39,022 nucleotides of DNA from Longimicrobiales bacterium (lineage in GTDB: Bacteria > Gemmatimonadota > Gemmatimonadetes > Longimicrobiales > Gaopeijiaceae). The stretch lies in assembly GCA_028278645.1 (NCBI GenBank), contig JANQDZ010000026.1:1-39022 (forward strand), given 5' to 3'. Positions 16,444-25,590 of the stretch are shown here, piece by piece. The notes under the pieces are model-generated. The model did not search any database. It was not told where the DNA came from and worked only from the letters and a program-made list of their open reading frames with translations. Each line of letters opens with the position of its first letter. The stretch's first letter is position 1. The position numbers and the translations under genes are program-made.

Positions 16444-17325
16444 CTATGGATTTTCCCGGAACCCTCGGAGGAACTCCAAGTTCTTCAGATCATTCCCGAT
16501 CGGGTCCGGTTCCTTCGGCGTTTCAAGGACTTTGGGGATCTCGAAGAAGCGGGGATCCTGGACGATGCGGCGGAACGGATCGGCCCCGAGGCTCCCCTCG
16601 CCCAGGTGTTCGTGCCTGTCCTTTCGAGATCCGAACGGGTTTTTCGAGTCGTTCATGTGGAATAGGCCCAACCGGTCCAGGCCCAGGATGTCGGAGAACG
16701 CTGTCCAAACTCCGTCATAGTCCTTCACCAGATCGTATCCGGCGGAGTAGGCGTGGCAGGTGTCGAAGCAGATACCCAATCGGTGATGGAGATCCCGAGG
16801 GATTCGGGAGAGAATCGCCGCCAGATCCTGGAAGGATCCTCCTACCGTGGTCCCTCCCCCGGCTGTGAGCTCCAGGAGAACCCGGGTTGGCCCATCGACG
16901 CCCTCCAGAGCTCTGGTCACCCCCTCGGCATTCCTGGAGATCCCGCTCTCGTGGTCACCGTCTGTGGCATTCCCTGGATGGGTAACAAGGAATTGAAGGC
17001 CCAGGATCGAACACCGTTCCAACTCTTCTTTAAAAGAGGAAAGGGACCTATCCCAGAGTTCGCTTTTCGGTGAGGCCAGGTTGATGAGGTAGGAGTCATG
17101 GGATCCGGCCACCCCGATCTCGTGGGCTTCCATCTCGGCCTGGAAAACAGCCTTTGTTTCCAAGGTCACCTCCGGCTCGGCCCAGCGGTTGGGCTGCTTG
17201 GTGAACAGCTGGAGGCAGGTCGAATTGATCTCCCGGGCCCTTCCTGGGGCCGTTTGAACCCCTCCCGCGGTGGAAACGTGGGCGCCGAATTCATCAAAAG
17301 GTGGCTTTTTCAAGGTTTTTCCCAT
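16444..17325 (-). CDS. nfo: Endonuclease IV (AP endonuclease)
   Basis: 293 residues from ATG 17325, with AAAGGA 6 nt upstream; the longer frame has no family match. Motifs of the TIM-barrel EndoIV family appear in order: FGAHVSTAGG, GSHDSYLINLASP, LVTHPG, LELTAGGG (usual form LENTAGQG), GICFDTCHAYSAGYD, LFHMNDSKNPFGSRKDRHEHLGEG and LETPKE near the end. The zinc-binding His, Glu and Asp residues of the trinuclear site are therefore present. It cleaves DNA 5' of abasic sites in base excision repair. The gene has no close same-strand partner; the candidate RNA promoter begins right after its stop. Confidence 0.95.
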   Translation of the reverse strand: MGKTLKKPPFDEFGAHVSTAGGVQTAPGRAREINSTCLQLFTKQPNRWAEPEVTLETKAVFQAEMEAHEIGVAGSHDSYLINLASPKSELWDRSLSSFKEELERCSILGLQFLVTHPGNATDGDHESGISRNAEGVTRALEGVDGPTRVLLELTAGGGTTVGGSFQDLAAILSRIPRDLHHRLGICFDTCHAYSAGYDLVKDYDGVWTAFSDILGLDRLGLFHMNDSKNPFGSRKDRHEHLGEGSLGADPFRRIVQDPRFFEIPKVLETPKEPDPIGNDLKNLEFLRGFRENP

Positions 17326-17482
17326 GTGAAGTCCTTTCGGGTCCCAGGGGTTTCCGAAGCAAAGGAACGATTGTCCTTCCCGCCGTCCATGATCCGGAAC
17401 TTTCTTCCGTCCCGCCGGAAAAAGATCCGCAATCGAGCTCCAGGCCACCCCAGTCAGGAAGCTCGTGAAAATCCTTTAAGGC

Positions 17483-17488
17483 TATACT
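17483..17488 (+). promoter_or_regulatory. Candidate -10 element upstream of unknown gene
   Basis: TATACT (5 of 6 consensus) occurs in an AT-richer patch of the 297-bp divergent gap between nfo and the plus-strand unknown gene. No convincing -35 lies 16-18 nt upstream. It would leave a leader of about 128 nt. The rest of the gap shows no gene. Confidence 0.3.
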
Positions 17489-17622
17489 TTGCATCCTCTT
17501 ACGGGATTCCGTCCGAAAAAAAGACGTCTCCGGGACCCCGGGCATGCCTCTTGAGAGTCAGGACCGCCAGAACGCAGGTCCACCCACGGACCCAGACTCA
17601 CGACGGCGGAGGCCAGACTAGA

Positions 17623-18078
17623 ATGAGGATCAGCACCGACGGGTTCATCGACATTCGGACAACGGTAAAGGTCCGTACCCCTGGATTCCACGATGTCAAA
17701 ATCGAACCCATGCCCGAAGCCGAGGCAATGGCGTTCCTCCTCTCCCATAGCTTCCCTGGACACCGTCGAATCGCCCGGCCCCTCACTCCCCGTGAGCGGA
17801 TCAAACTGAAGAAGGCCTCCTGGGCCGACTCAGTGAATGAGCGGATGTGTTTGGTGGACCGAGTTTGGCGGGATATTACTGCCCCTGTCCAATCTCCTCT
17901 GGACCCGGAAGAACCCGAGCTGGTTCAGATCGTCAGCGTCGAGGGGGGATGGTCCTATCCGATATACCTGGCCGGGGTCGAGACCCGGGTCATGCCCACG
18001 GGCGGGGTGCCACTCTCTGAGCTCAGGAAAAAGCTCGGCGCCCCACTCCTGGACTTGAGCGGTCAAAAGGCGAGTTAA
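17623..18078 (+). CDS. Unknown protein, 151 residues
   Basis: The start at ATG 17623 (MRISTDGFIDIRTTVKVRTPGF) is the first Met outside the antisense overlap with nfo; GGAGG lies about 12 nt upstream, a little far. The product is a small soluble alpha/beta protein with no signal or membrane segment. The sequence is basic around residues 47-68 (HRRIARPLTPRERIKLKK) and ends with an ELRKKLG helix. I do not recognise the family. A strong hairpin terminator follows 30 nt after the stop and is shared with the convergent fumC. The open frame going further upstream is antisense to nfo and is rejected. Confidence 0.65.
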   Translation: MRISTDGFIDIRTTVKVRTPGFHDVKIEPMPEAEAMAFLLSHSFPGHRRIARPLTPRERIKLKKASWADSVNERMCLVDRVWRDITAPVQSPLDPEEPELVQIVSVEGGWSYPIYLAGVETRVMPTGGVPLSELRKKLGAPLLDLSGQKAS

Positions 18079-18107
18079 CAACAAGGTGCCTCCTCGCCTT
18101 CAAAAGA

Positions 18108-18138
18108 AGGCCCCGGTGCTCAGTTGAGCCCGGGGCCT
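18108..18138. terminator. Bidirectional terminator between convergent genes
   Basis: The stem AGGCCCCGG...CCGGGGCCT (18108-18116 with 18130-18138) continues inward as GCTCA/TGAGC with one bulged T. CTTTCTTT follows on the plus strand and CTTCTTTTG on the minus strand. It can end both the unknown plus-strand gene and fumC. Confidence 0.85.
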
Positions 18139-18168
18139 CTTTCTTTCCTGGATGGCCAGATTCGCCGC

Positions 18169-19572
18169 TTAGCCTGACCTGGAATCCAACCCCCCTTCCG
18201 TCATCCCTCGTACGTTCAAGAGCTCGTCCAGCTCATCCTCGGGAATCAGCCCACGGCGCAGCACGACCTCCCGAACGCTCGCTCTTTCGCGGACAGCTTC
18301 CTTGGCGATCTCAGCTGCCTTCTCGTACCCGAGCCGAAGATTGAGGGCTGTGGCAACCGCCGGGTTCATTTCGAGCAGCTCGCGACACCGATCCGAATCA
18401 GCCTCGATCCCAACGACACACCGGTCAGTGAAAACACGGCAGCCGCGAGTCAGGAGCTCGATTGATTCCAGCAGGGCCATGGCCATGACCGGCATCATCG
18501 TGTTGAGTTCCAGATTCCCCCTGCTTCCCGCGATGGTGACGGTGGCATGATTCCCCATCACCCGGGCCGCCACCATCATCAGAGCTTCTGAGAGAACCGG
18601 GTTGACTTTTCCGGGCATGATGGAGCTACCCGGTTGAATGGCCGGGAGAAGGATCTCGCCGATCCCCGAGGTTGGACCGCTGGATAGCAACCGGATGTCG
18701 TCCGCCACTTTCATCAGGCTGGTAGCGACGGTGTTCAGGGCCCCGGATGCAGCGACTGCTGCGTCCTTCGCCCCCTGGGCTTCGAAATGGTCAGCGGCCT
18801 CCCGAAAGGAGCATCCAGTGGCGGCGCTGATCTTCTCGATGGTCCGGGGTGAAAACTCCTCGTGTGTGTTGATGCCGGTACCCGTGGCGGTTCCCCCCAA
18901 GGCCAGCTCGGACAACTCTTCCGCAGCGGCCTCAATCCGGCTGATTCCCAATTCCACCTGCCGAGCCCAGCCGCCGAACTCCTGCCCGAGCCTGATGGGG
19001 GTAGCGTCCATCAAGTGCGTGCGCCCGGATTTGAGAATGCCGTCGAAAGCCCGGCCCTTCTCCCGGAGGGCGGTTTCGAGCCCCTCCAGTGCAGGCACCA
19101 GATCCTCCAGGAGAGAGGTCCTCGCGGACACGTGAAGGGCCGTTGGGATCACGTCGTTGGAGGACTGGCCGAAGTTCACGTGGTCGTTGGGATGGACATC
19201 GAGCGCTCCTCCCACCACCAACTGTTCCGCCCTTTTTGCGATAACCTCGTTCGCGTTCATGTTGGTGGACGTGCCAGACCCGGTCTGATAGACATCAAGA
19301 GGGAACTGATCGTCCCAGGTTCCCTCCTCGACCTCCAATGCCGCGTTGGCAATGGCATCTGCCATTTCCTCATCGAGGAGCCCGAGCTCTCCGTTGGTGA
19401 GGGCCGCCGCCCTCTTCACCAACCCGAGGGCCCTGATGAACGCCCGTGGAAAGCGTTGACCGCTGATGGAGAAATTCTCCAAGGCCCGCTGCGTTTGGGC
19501 TCCATAGAGAGCATCCGACGGGACCCGCACCTCGCCGAGGGAGTCCCGCTCGATCCGGACATCCTCAGACAT
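18169..19572 (-). CDS. fumC: Fumarate hydratase class II
   Basis: 467 residues, the standard length. The fumarase/aspartase superfamily signature GSSIMPGKVNP is at residues 315-325. TGSGTSTNMNANEVIA, HPNDHVNFGQSSND and SGRTHLMDATPIRLGQEF are also typical of the class II enzymes. It interconverts fumarate and malate in the TCA cycle, as an oxygen-stable cytosolic homotetramer. It is the last gene of a minus-strand set (FNR, trxB, SDR, fumC), starting 12 nt after the SDR stop. Confidence 0.95.
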   Translation of the reverse strand: MSEDVRIERDSLGEVRVPSDALYGAQTQRALENFSISGQRFPRAFIRALGLVKRAAALTNGELGLLDEEMADAIANAALEVEEGTWDDQFPLDVYQTGSGTSTNMNANEVIAKRAEQLVVGGALDVHPNDHVNFGQSSNDVIPTALHVSARTSLLEDLVPALEGLETALREKGRAFDGILKSGRTHLMDATPIRLGQEFGGWARQVELGISRIEAAAEELSELALGGTATGTGINTHEEFSPRTIEKISAATGCSFREAADHFEAQGAKDAAVAASGALNTVATSLMKVADDIRLLSSGPTSGIGEILLPAIQPGSSIMPGKVNPVLSEALMMVAARVMGNHATVTIAGSRGNLELNTMMPVMAMALLESIELLTRGCRVFTDRCVVGIEADSDRCRELLEMNPAVATALNLRLGYEKAAEIAKEAVRERASVREVVLRRGLIPEDELDELLNVRGMTEGGLDSRSG

Positions 19573-19584
19573 GATCTTCCCCCC

Positions 19585-20313
19585 TCAGGTTTTTCGGGGT
19601 GGCTGACTCGGGCGGAGCTCGACCCGGCTCGGAAGAGCATTCCCCGGGTATCGGAGCAAGTCCAAAACGGCCCTGGCCACGTCTTCAGGGGTCAGAGCCC
19701 ATCCTTCTTTCTGCCCGGCAGGCCGGTCTCCGAAGCCGGTATCGACACTACCGGGCATGATGTGACTGACCCTGATCCCTTCGTATCTGAGGTCCAGCAT
19801 CATGGCCTCGGTCATCCCGAGGAGCCCGAACTTGCTTGCGTTGTATGCCACCCCTCCAGCGAAGGTGTTCCTGCCGGCCAGGGACCCGATGTTCAGGATC
19901 CAGGCGTCTCCTGACTTTTTGAGGGTAGGGATCGCAGCCCGCGAGAGATAAAAAACACCGCTCAGGTTGGTGTCGATCTGGACGTGCCAGTCCTCGAGGG
20001 ACATCTCCTGAATCGGCGCGAACCTCCCGACGCCTGCGTTGTTCACCAACAGGTCCAAGCCGCCAAACCGCTCGACGACCTCTTGAACGACGGATCCGCA
20101 GGAATCCGGGTCACGCACGTCAGCCGGCAAGCCCAGCACACGGCGGCCACCGTCCCGCGAGAAGTCCTCCGAAGCCGCCTGGATGTCGCTCCGGGTCCTT
20201 GCGGTAAAGGCCACGTTGAAACCAACAGAGAGCAAGTCCCTGACGATGGCTTCTCCGATCCCCTTCGTCCCTCCGGTGACCAGGGCGGTTTTTCCCTCGA
20301 ACTCCCTTGTCAT
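19585..20313 (-). CDS. Short-chain dehydrogenase/reductase
   Basis: 242 residues from ATG 20313, which overlaps the trxB stop by 4 nt (ATGA); the longer frame to 20358 runs into trxB and is not needed. A classical [11 protein letters not shown] cofactor loop at residues 13-20, NNAG at 91-94, catalytic Ser144 (NIGSLAG), Tyr157 and Lys161 (YNASK), and PGSVDTGF after it. It uses NAD(P)H to reduce or oxidise a carbonyl or hydroxyl group. The substrate cannot be predicted. Arg39 and Arg41 after the second strand (TARTR) suggest NADP preference, as inference. Confidence 0.9.
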   Translation of the reverse strand: MTREFEGKTALVTGGTKGIGEAIVRDLLSVGFNVAFTARTRSDIQAASEDFSRDGGRRVLGLPADVRDPDSCGSVVQEVVERFGGLDLLVNNAGVGRFAPIQEMSLEDWHVQIDTNLSGVFYLSRAAIPTLKKSGDAWILNIGSLAGRNTFAGGVAYNASKFGLLGMTEAMMLDLRYEGIRVSHIMPGSVDTGFGDRPAGQKEGWALTPEDVARAVLDLLRYPGNALPSRVELRPSQPPRKT

Positions 20314-21275
20314 TCGTTTTCCACCAGCCATTGCTCGGCCTCCAACGCAGCCATGCACCCTGTTCCTGCCGCCGTCACCGCCTGCCGGTAGGTGTCATCC
20401 ATTACGTCACCGGCACCAAAGACACCGGGTACACTCGTCCTCGTAGCCCCTGCCTCCACCACCATGTATCCCGTGGGCTTCAAGTGGACGGCATCCCCCA
20501 GGAAGGCGGTGTTGGGGGTATGGCCGATGGCCATGAATACTCCCTTGCACTCCAGGGTTCGCTCCTCCCCGCTGACGGTGTCGGAAAGGCGAACACCGGT
20601 CACGAACTGGTCCCCCAGGATGTCGGATACGGTGGAATTCCATTCCACCCGAACCTTCGGGTTCGCCAGGACCCGGTCGGCCAGCATCTTGGAGGCTCTG
20701 AGCTCGTCTCTCCGGTGGATGATGACGACCTCACTTCCGTATTTCGCCAGGTGCTCTGCTTCGGTCATGGCCGAATCGCCTCCGCCGACCACGACCAGAG
20801 GCTGGTCTCGGAAAGCCGGCAGGGCCCCATCGCAGACCGCGCAAGCCGAGACGCCACCGCCTGACCGAGCCAGGCGGGTTTCGTTTTCCAGCCCGAGCCA
20901 ATTGGCCCTCGCTCCCGTGGCAATGATGACCGCCTTGGCCTGAAATTCCCCGCTGTAGCTGGTCCGGAGCTTCTTCGGTTGGGCGGAAAAATCCACACTT
21001 ACCACATCATCCTGGACGATCCGGGTTCCGTACCGTTCTGCCTGGGCCCTCATCCTCGTCATCAGGTCCTGACCGTCGACCCCTTCAGGGAATCCGGGGA
21101 AGTTCTCCACCTCGGTTGTGAACATGAGCTGGCCACCGGGAATCATCTCGGTCCCGCCCATTCCTTCGATCACCAGGGGGGACAGATTGGCTCTAGCGGC
21201 ATAGATGGCAGCGGTCCAGCCAGCGGGGCCCGAGCCAATTATTATTACGTTCTCTGTTCGCGGATGATCACTCAT
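20310..21275 (-). CDS. trxB: Thioredoxin reductase
   Basis: 321 residues from ATG 21275; an upstream GTG at 21302 is possible but adds nothing typical. It has two FAD/NAD(P)H dinucleotide folds: GSGPAG (14-19) and GGGDSA. The redox pair is Cys145-Ala-Val-Cys148, where most enzymes have CATC, so the variant is worth noting but keeps both Cys. GAGDVMD near the end binds FAD. It reduces thioredoxin with NADPH. The stop overlaps the SDR start, and a related flavoprotein (FNR) lies directly upstream. Confidence 0.94.
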   Translation of the reverse strand: MSDHPRTENVIIIGSGPAGWTAAIYAARANLSPLVIEGMGGTEMIPGGQLMFTTEVENFPGFPEGVDGQDLMTRMRAQAERYGTRIVQDDVVSVDFSAQPKKLRTSYSGEFQAKAVIIATGARANWLGLENETRLARSGGGVSACAVCDGALPAFRDQPLVVVGGGDSAMTEAEHLAKYGSEVVIIHRRDELRASKMLADRVLANPKVRVEWNSTVSDILGDQFVTGVRLSDTVSGEERTLECKGVFMAIGHTPNTAFLGDAVHLKPTGYMVVEAGATRTSVPGVFGAGDVMDDTYRQAVTAAGTGCMAALEAEQWLVENE

Positions 21276-21317
21276 TATCTCTAAGCATTCCTTTGGAGCC
21301 ACTCAATCAGTGAGCGA

Positions 21318-22325
21318 CTAGGTCTCTCTGAAGATCTTCAGGTTTGTGGAGTGCCCCGGGTTAACCCTGGCGTTCGGGTCCAGCTTCCGAACCGCTTGGT
21401 TGACGGCGGTGGCCGCCTCTGAAAAGCCGGTCGCGATGAGATCAAGTTTTCCGTCGTACGCAACCAGGTCCCCCACCGCAAACACCCCCTCCAGGTTCGT
21501 CCTCATAAGCCGATCCACGGCCACCCGGTTCCCCTCCAGCTCGAGCCCCCACTCCTTCATGGGCCCCAGGTCCGGTTTAAACCCCAAAAAGGTCAGGATC
21601 CCGTCGACCTCAATGACTGTCTCGTCCCCCGTGCGATTATCGAAGATGACCACCGAGTCCACACGGTCCCCTCCCCGGATTTCCCTTACTTCGTGATGAT
21701 CACGAAATGAGAGCTCCCCCGCTCTGGCTGCCACTCGGAGCTCCGCTACCGAGCGTTCCAACGCCCGGAAGGCCCCTCTTCGGTGAATCAGCAGGAGTTC
21801 CGAGGCTACGTCTTTGAGCGTGAGAGCCCAGTCCAACGCCGAGTCCCCTCCCCCGACGATGAGGAGACGTTTCCCGCGGTAAACGTCCGGATCGGGAACC
21901 GAGAACTCGACTCCCTTCCCACGGAGCTCCTCGTACCCTGGACACCTCAGCTTCATGGGTTCAAAAGCCCCTTTTCCGCCAGCCAAGATGAGCATTCGGG
22001 TCCGGTATTCTCCGTTTTTCCCCTGGAGGAGGATGAGGTCGCCATCCCGGCCGAGCTCCAGCACTTCCTCGTTCAGAACCACCTCGGGGTCGAATTGGAG
22101 TGCCTGCTCGATGAGATACTTACCCAGATCCCGGGCCAGGACCTTCGGGAAGCCCCCGACGTCGTAGATGTACTTCTCCGGGTACAGGGCCATGAGTTGG
22201 CCCCCCAGTTCCGGGAGGGAATCGACGAGGCGTACAGACTTCTCCCTCATCCCGGCATAAAAGGCCGCATACAGCCCCGTCGGGCCGCCACCAATCACGG
22301 TGATATCGGCGGTATCCTGCTTCAT
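21318..22325 (-). CDS. Ferredoxin/flavodoxin-NADP+ reductase, TrxR-like type
   Basis: 335 residues. The fold is that of thioredoxin reductase (FAD motif GGGPTG at about 12-17, NAD(P) motif GGGDSALDWA, terminal GDLVAYDGKLDLIATGFSEAA), but there is no CxxC pair. The combination with IYDVGGFPKVLARDL near residue 55 is the mark of the homodimeric YumC/Chlorobium-type FNR. It passes electrons between NADPH and ferredoxin or flavodoxin. GGAG lies 9 nt before the ATG. The stop is 42 nt before trxB, so they are likely co-expressed. Confidence 0.92.
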   Translation of the reverse strand: MKQDTADITVIGGGPTGLYAAFYAGMREKSVRLVDSLPELGGQLMALYPEKYIYDVGGFPKVLARDLGKYLIEQALQFDPEVVLNEEVLELGRDGDLILLQGKNGEYRTRMLILAGGKGAFEPMKLRCPGYEELRGKGVEFSVPDPDVYRGKRLLIVGGGDSALDWALTLKDVASELLLIHRRGAFRALERSVAELRVAARAGELSFRDHHEVREIRGGDRVDSVVIFDNRTGDETVIEVDGILTFLGFKPDLGPMKEWGLELEGNRVAVDRLMRTNLEGVFAVGDLVAYDGKLDLIATGFSEAATAVNQAVRKLDPNARVNPGHSTNLKIFRET

Positions 22326-22429
22326 TCATGTATCTCCACCGGGGATTGGAAGGCCTCCACAACCGCAAAGGCTCGTTCCCCCGGAAGTGTTATTTGATTT
22401 GGTCCGCTTCCACTCTCACGTCGCGCGGA

Positions 22430-22993
22430 TTAGACGTCAATGGCCGGCGGTTCTTCAGGGCTCAGCGCGATCCTTGCGGCGTCCCGGACCACCTCACGGG
22501 CGTTTTCATAATCCAGAGCGTCAACCGCTTGGAGGAGCGGAACCCAGCGACAGTCGGTGATTCCTTCCGCTTCCTGGGGAACCGGCTCCCCGTCCCTCGA
22601 GACCATGAGAAAGAAGGTGCAGTACTTGTGGATGAGCCTACCCCTCAAGCGAAAGTACCAATCGATGGTTCTGAGCTTTTGTCCCAAGACCAGGTCTTTC
22701 AGACCCGTTTCTTCGGACACTTCCCGTAGTCCAGCTTCAGCGGGGCCTTCGGTACCCTCCAGATGACCCTTGGGAAGTCCCCAATTCCCGTAGGGATCCT
22801 TTATGAGGAGGGCATGGATGCGTCCACCGATCCGGCGGATTACGACCCCACCGGCGCTCCTTTCGGGCCGAGCACCCCGATCCTCCTGAACTCCGGAACG
22901 GGCGCTCTTTAACTGCGGCGGGGCCTTTTCAGGGTTCGCAGGAGAATGGGCCGAGGGGGGGGCATGAGCCTCAGAAGATCGAGAGTCGGACAT
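22430..22993 (-). CDS. Nudix hydrolase
   Basis: 187 residues. The Nudix box runs from Gly76 to Leu98, with the pattern GX5EX7REVXEEXGL and its metal-binding Glu residues intact. It is preceded by the usual WGLPKG. The N-terminal 45 residues are low-complexity (Ser, Pro, Ala), so the true start could be further in. The class hydrolyses nucleoside diphosphates linked to another moiety; the short form resembles diadenosine polyphosphate or (d)NTP hydrolases, but the substrate is open. The start overlaps the mlaD-like stop by 23 nt, placing it at the end of the Mla operon. Confidence 0.88.
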   Translation of the reverse strand: MSDSRSSEAHAPPSAHSPANPEKAPPQLKSARSGVQEDRGARPERSAGGVVIRRIGGRIHALLIKDPYGNWGLPKGHLEGTEGPAEAGLREVSEETGLKDLVLGQKLRTIDWYFRLRGRLIHKYCTFFLMVSRDGEPVPQEAEGITDCRWVPLLQAVDALDYENAREVVRDAARIALSPEEPPAIDV

Positions 22994-23975
22994 ACCGCTG
23001 GGGTCGCTCCTGGAGGTCTCTGAGTAGTGCAGTCAGCTCTCCCAGAACGCCCTGGGCCTGCGCGACCAGAACAGTGTCGCTCATGAGTTGGCCTAGGGCC
23101 CCTTCCCCCGATTCGATCTGGGCCGTCATCCGGTCCAGCCGGGCGAAGGTCGAATCGATCCGAATGATCATGCCTTGAGCGCCCTGAGTCGCTGTGGCAA
23201 GCTCTCCGGACAAGTCCTTGAGGTTCGAGATCGTCGCCCGTGCATCATTCAGGGTGGAATCCGTTCCCGGGGCCCCCAGGAGGGCCTCAGCCCGCTCGAA
23301 GACCAGATGGGCCGTGTGGGCAGCTGTTCCCAATTCCCTTGCCGACTCCTCAAACTCGGACGCCAGCTCCGACACGGCTCCGGCCTGCGCCTCCATCAGC
23401 TGTCGCAGCCGTTCACTCACTTCCTGTACGTTGTCGATGGCCCGGCTGAGGTTTCTGGCTGTTTCCTCCGTAAACGCCTCCTCGACCCGTTCCGTCAGGG
23501 CGGCCATATCCTCGGAGATCCGATCTGCGGCGGCGGTGAGTCGGGAGAACTCGGGAAGGGCATACCCCCCAAGCAGGTCAGGATTATCTGGGTCGTTGGG
23601 GCTGAAAAAGCGGAACTGAGTGTTGGGTTCAACGCTGGGGTCCACGATCTCCGCTTGCCAGTCGCCGAACATGTTCTCGGGAGCCAGGAGAACCGCGCTG
23701 TTCGAAGGGAGTTCGACCTGGTCCCTGATCCTCATCCTGACCCGGACCGCCGCTCCATCTTCTTCCACGCTGATCTCTTCTACCCGGCCAATGTTCACGC
23801 CACGGAACTTCACCGCATTCCCGTCCATCAGCTGGCCGACCTGGGTGAAGAGGGCTTCGATCTCGCGGGTACCCCGACCAAAGCTCGCATCTTGGAGCCA
23901 AAGTGTGCCCAAAACCGCGGCCACCACCCCGGCTACGATGACCACTCCCACCATGATTTCTCTTCGGCGTGTCAT
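22971..23975 (-). CDS. mlaD: MCE-domain lipid transport protein (MlaD-like)
   Basis: 334 residues. A single N-terminal membrane helix (IMVGVVIVAGVVAAVLGTLWL) is followed by an MCE domain (residues about 33-115), recognised by VGQLMDGNAVKFRGVNIGRVEEI. The remainder is long alpha-helical coiled-coil sequence (about 145-330), longer than in E. coli MlaD (about 180 residues) and like the longer MCE proteins of other diderms. It is anchored in the inner membrane and would form the periplasmic ring. GGAGGGAGCAGG lies just before ATG, and the ATG overlaps the ATPase stop by 4 nt. Confidence 0.9.
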   Translation of the reverse strand: MTRRREIMVGVVIVAGVVAAVLGTLWLQDASFGRGTREIEALFTQVGQLMDGNAVKFRGVNIGRVEEISVEEDGAAVRVRMRIRDQVELPSNSAVLLAPENMFGDWQAEIVDPSVEPNTQFRFFSPNDPDNPDLLGGYALPEFSRLTAAADRISEDMAALTERVEEAFTEETARNLSRAIDNVQEVSERLRQLMEAQAGAVSELASEFEESARELGTAAHTAHLVFERAEALLGAPGTDSTLNDARATISNLKDLSGELATATQGAQGMIIRIDSTFARLDRMTAQIESGEGALGQLMSDTVLVAQAQGVLGELTALLRDLQERPQRYVRLSIF

Positions 23976-24721
23976 CCTGCTCCCTCCAGGAGCTCCGGTT
24001 TCCCTTCGATGAACCCCTTCACGATGGGATCCGGACAGGCCTGGATCTCATCGGGGGTACCCAAAAAACGGATCACACCATCGTGAAGCATCCCGACTCG
24101 GTCAGCGACACGGTAAGCGCTCTCCATGTCATGCGTGATCACCACTGACGTGACCTCCAGCTCCTCCCGGGTCCGAATGATGAGGCGGTCGATAACCGTG
24201 GTGGTTACCGGATCCAACCCGGTCGTGGGCTCATCGTAAAGCAGGTACTCGGGCCGCGTAGCGATGGCCCTGGCCAAACCGGCCCGCTTCTTCTGTCCGC
24301 CGGACAGTTGAGACGGATACCTGCTCTCATACCCCTCCAACTCCACCAGTGCCAAACATTCTCGCACCCGCCGCGAGATGGCCTCATCTGTAAGTTCGGG
24401 CATTCGCCGGAGTCCCAAGCCCACGTTCTCCCCGATGGTCAGGGAATCGAAAAGGGCGGCGAACTGGAACACATACCCTACGTTCCTCCGAACCTCATAG
24501 AGACCTTCGAGGTCCATGTCTCCGACATTCTTCCCATCCACCCAAACCTCGCCGCTATCTGGCCTCAACAAACCCACCACATGTTTCAGAGCGACCGACT
24601 TCCCGGTCCCGGATTGACCGACGATGGCTAGAGTCTCACCCGGCTGGACTTCGAGGGAGAACCCCTTGAGGACCCGATTCGATCCGAACGCCTTGTGGAC
24701 GTCTTTCAGGAGAATACTCAC
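23972..24721 (-). CDS. mlaF: Mla-type ABC ATPase (MlaF-like)
   Basis: 249 residues from GTG 24721, which overlaps the TGA of the permease gene (GTGA); the longer frame is antisense-like within mlaE and rejected. Walker A GQSGTGKS is at 35-42, the signature is LSGGQKKR, Walker B YLLYDEPTTGLD, and the switch His is in ITHDMESA. MlaF-type ATPases power lipid movement between inner and outer membranes with MlaE and MlaD. Gene order and coupling (E-F-D) match the family. Confidence 0.94.
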   Translation of the reverse strand: MSILLKDVHKAFGSNRVLKGFSLEVQPGETLAIVGQSGTGKSVALKHVVGLLRPDSGEVWVDGKNVGDMDLEGLYEVRRNVGYVFQFAALFDSLTIGENVGLGLRRMPELTDEAISRRVRECLALVELEGYESRYPSQLSGGQKKRAGLARAIATRPEYLLYDEPTTGLDPVTTTVIDRLIIRTREELEVTSVVITHDMESAYRVADRVGMLHDGVIRFLGTPDEIQACPDPIVKGFIEGKPELLEGAG

Positions 24722-25503
24722 AGCAGGGTCGCCGCCCAGAAGGCGTCCAACACGAGGATCACCATGCTGCTGACCACTACTGCCCTGGTGGTGGACAGGC
24801 CCACACCCTCGGCTCCGCCCCGAGTGGTGAACCCGAAGAAGCACCCGATGGAGGTGATCGTGAGTCCAAAACTCAACGACTTGATCACCGCAAATTTGAC
24901 GTCCCAGTCGTCGAAGAAGAGTCGCAGCCCTTTCATGAACTCCGGGGTAGACATGTCCAAGAGATAAAGGGAGGTTCCCCACCCGGCGGTGATGCCGATG
25001 GCCGTCGCCAGAATCACCACCACGGGAACCATGATGAGCCCTGCAAGGACCCTGGGAACCACCAGGTAGGCGACGGGATCATACGCCAGGGTTTCAAGGG
25101 CATCGATCTGCTCGGTGACCCTCATGGTTCCGAGTTCAGCGGCGATGTTGGCCCCCACGCGCCCCGACAAAGCCAGGCCGGTGAGAACCGGCCCCAGCTC
25201 GAGAATCATGGTTTTCCCAACGAGTGTGCCGACAAAATAGAGAGGGACCGCTCCGGTGAAGGTGTATGATGCCTGGAGCGCCATGACGACGCCGGTGAAG
25301 CTCGCGATGAAAAGCGCAATCGGAACGGAATCCACTCCGATCTTCGCGAGCTGTCCGAGGAGGAGACGGCCCCAGATATCCACCCGCTGGATACCCCGGA
25401 GGGTTTGGAGGCCCAAGCCACCCCACTGCCCGATTTGAGCGGCGGTATCCACAGCCGTTCGGCCAAGCCAACGGAACGGGTCCAGCAAAATGTTTAATCT
25501 CAT
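24718..25503 (-). CDS. mlaE: Mla-type ABC permease (MlaE-like)
   Basis: 261 residues with about five to six membrane helices and an amphipathic N-terminal helix. The family motif MILELGPVLTGLALSGRVGANIAAELGTMRVTEQIDAL (given in part here by its key residues E, G, R and the EQIDAL turn) is clearly present around residues 100-137. It is an integral inner-membrane protein, first gene of the Mla set, followed by mlaF with a 4-nt overlap. No MlaB or MlaC gene is in the window. The direction of lipid transport cannot be derived from sequence. Confidence 0.94.
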   Translation of the reverse strand: MRLNILLDPFRWLGRTAVDTAAQIGQWGGLGLQTLRGIQRVDIWGRLLLGQLAKIGVDSVPIALFIASFTGVVMALQASYTFTGAVPLYFVGTLVGKTMILELGPVLTGLALSGRVGANIAAELGTMRVTEQIDALETLAYDPVAYLVVPRVLAGLIMVPVVVILATAIGITAGWGTSLYLLDMSTPEFMKGLRLFFDDWDVKFAVIKSLSFGLTITSIGCFFGFTTRGGAEGVGLSTTRAVVVSSMVILVLDAFWAATLL

Positions 25504-25590
25504 TTGTGAGAGTATAGCCGAGGGGGGAAGGGCATCGCCACCCTGGCCAGGAGGAGCTGGTAAGGGGTCAGGCCAAGTGGCCTGGAGGGA

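Noticed and set aside
17098-17622. Upstream extension of the plus-strand unknown gene
   Set aside because: Antisense to nfo; composition typical of a shadow frame.
24722-24982. Upstream extension of the MlaF-like ATPase
   Set aside because: Lies within mlaE in another frame; the GTG at 24721 overlapping the mlaE stop gives the normal domain start.
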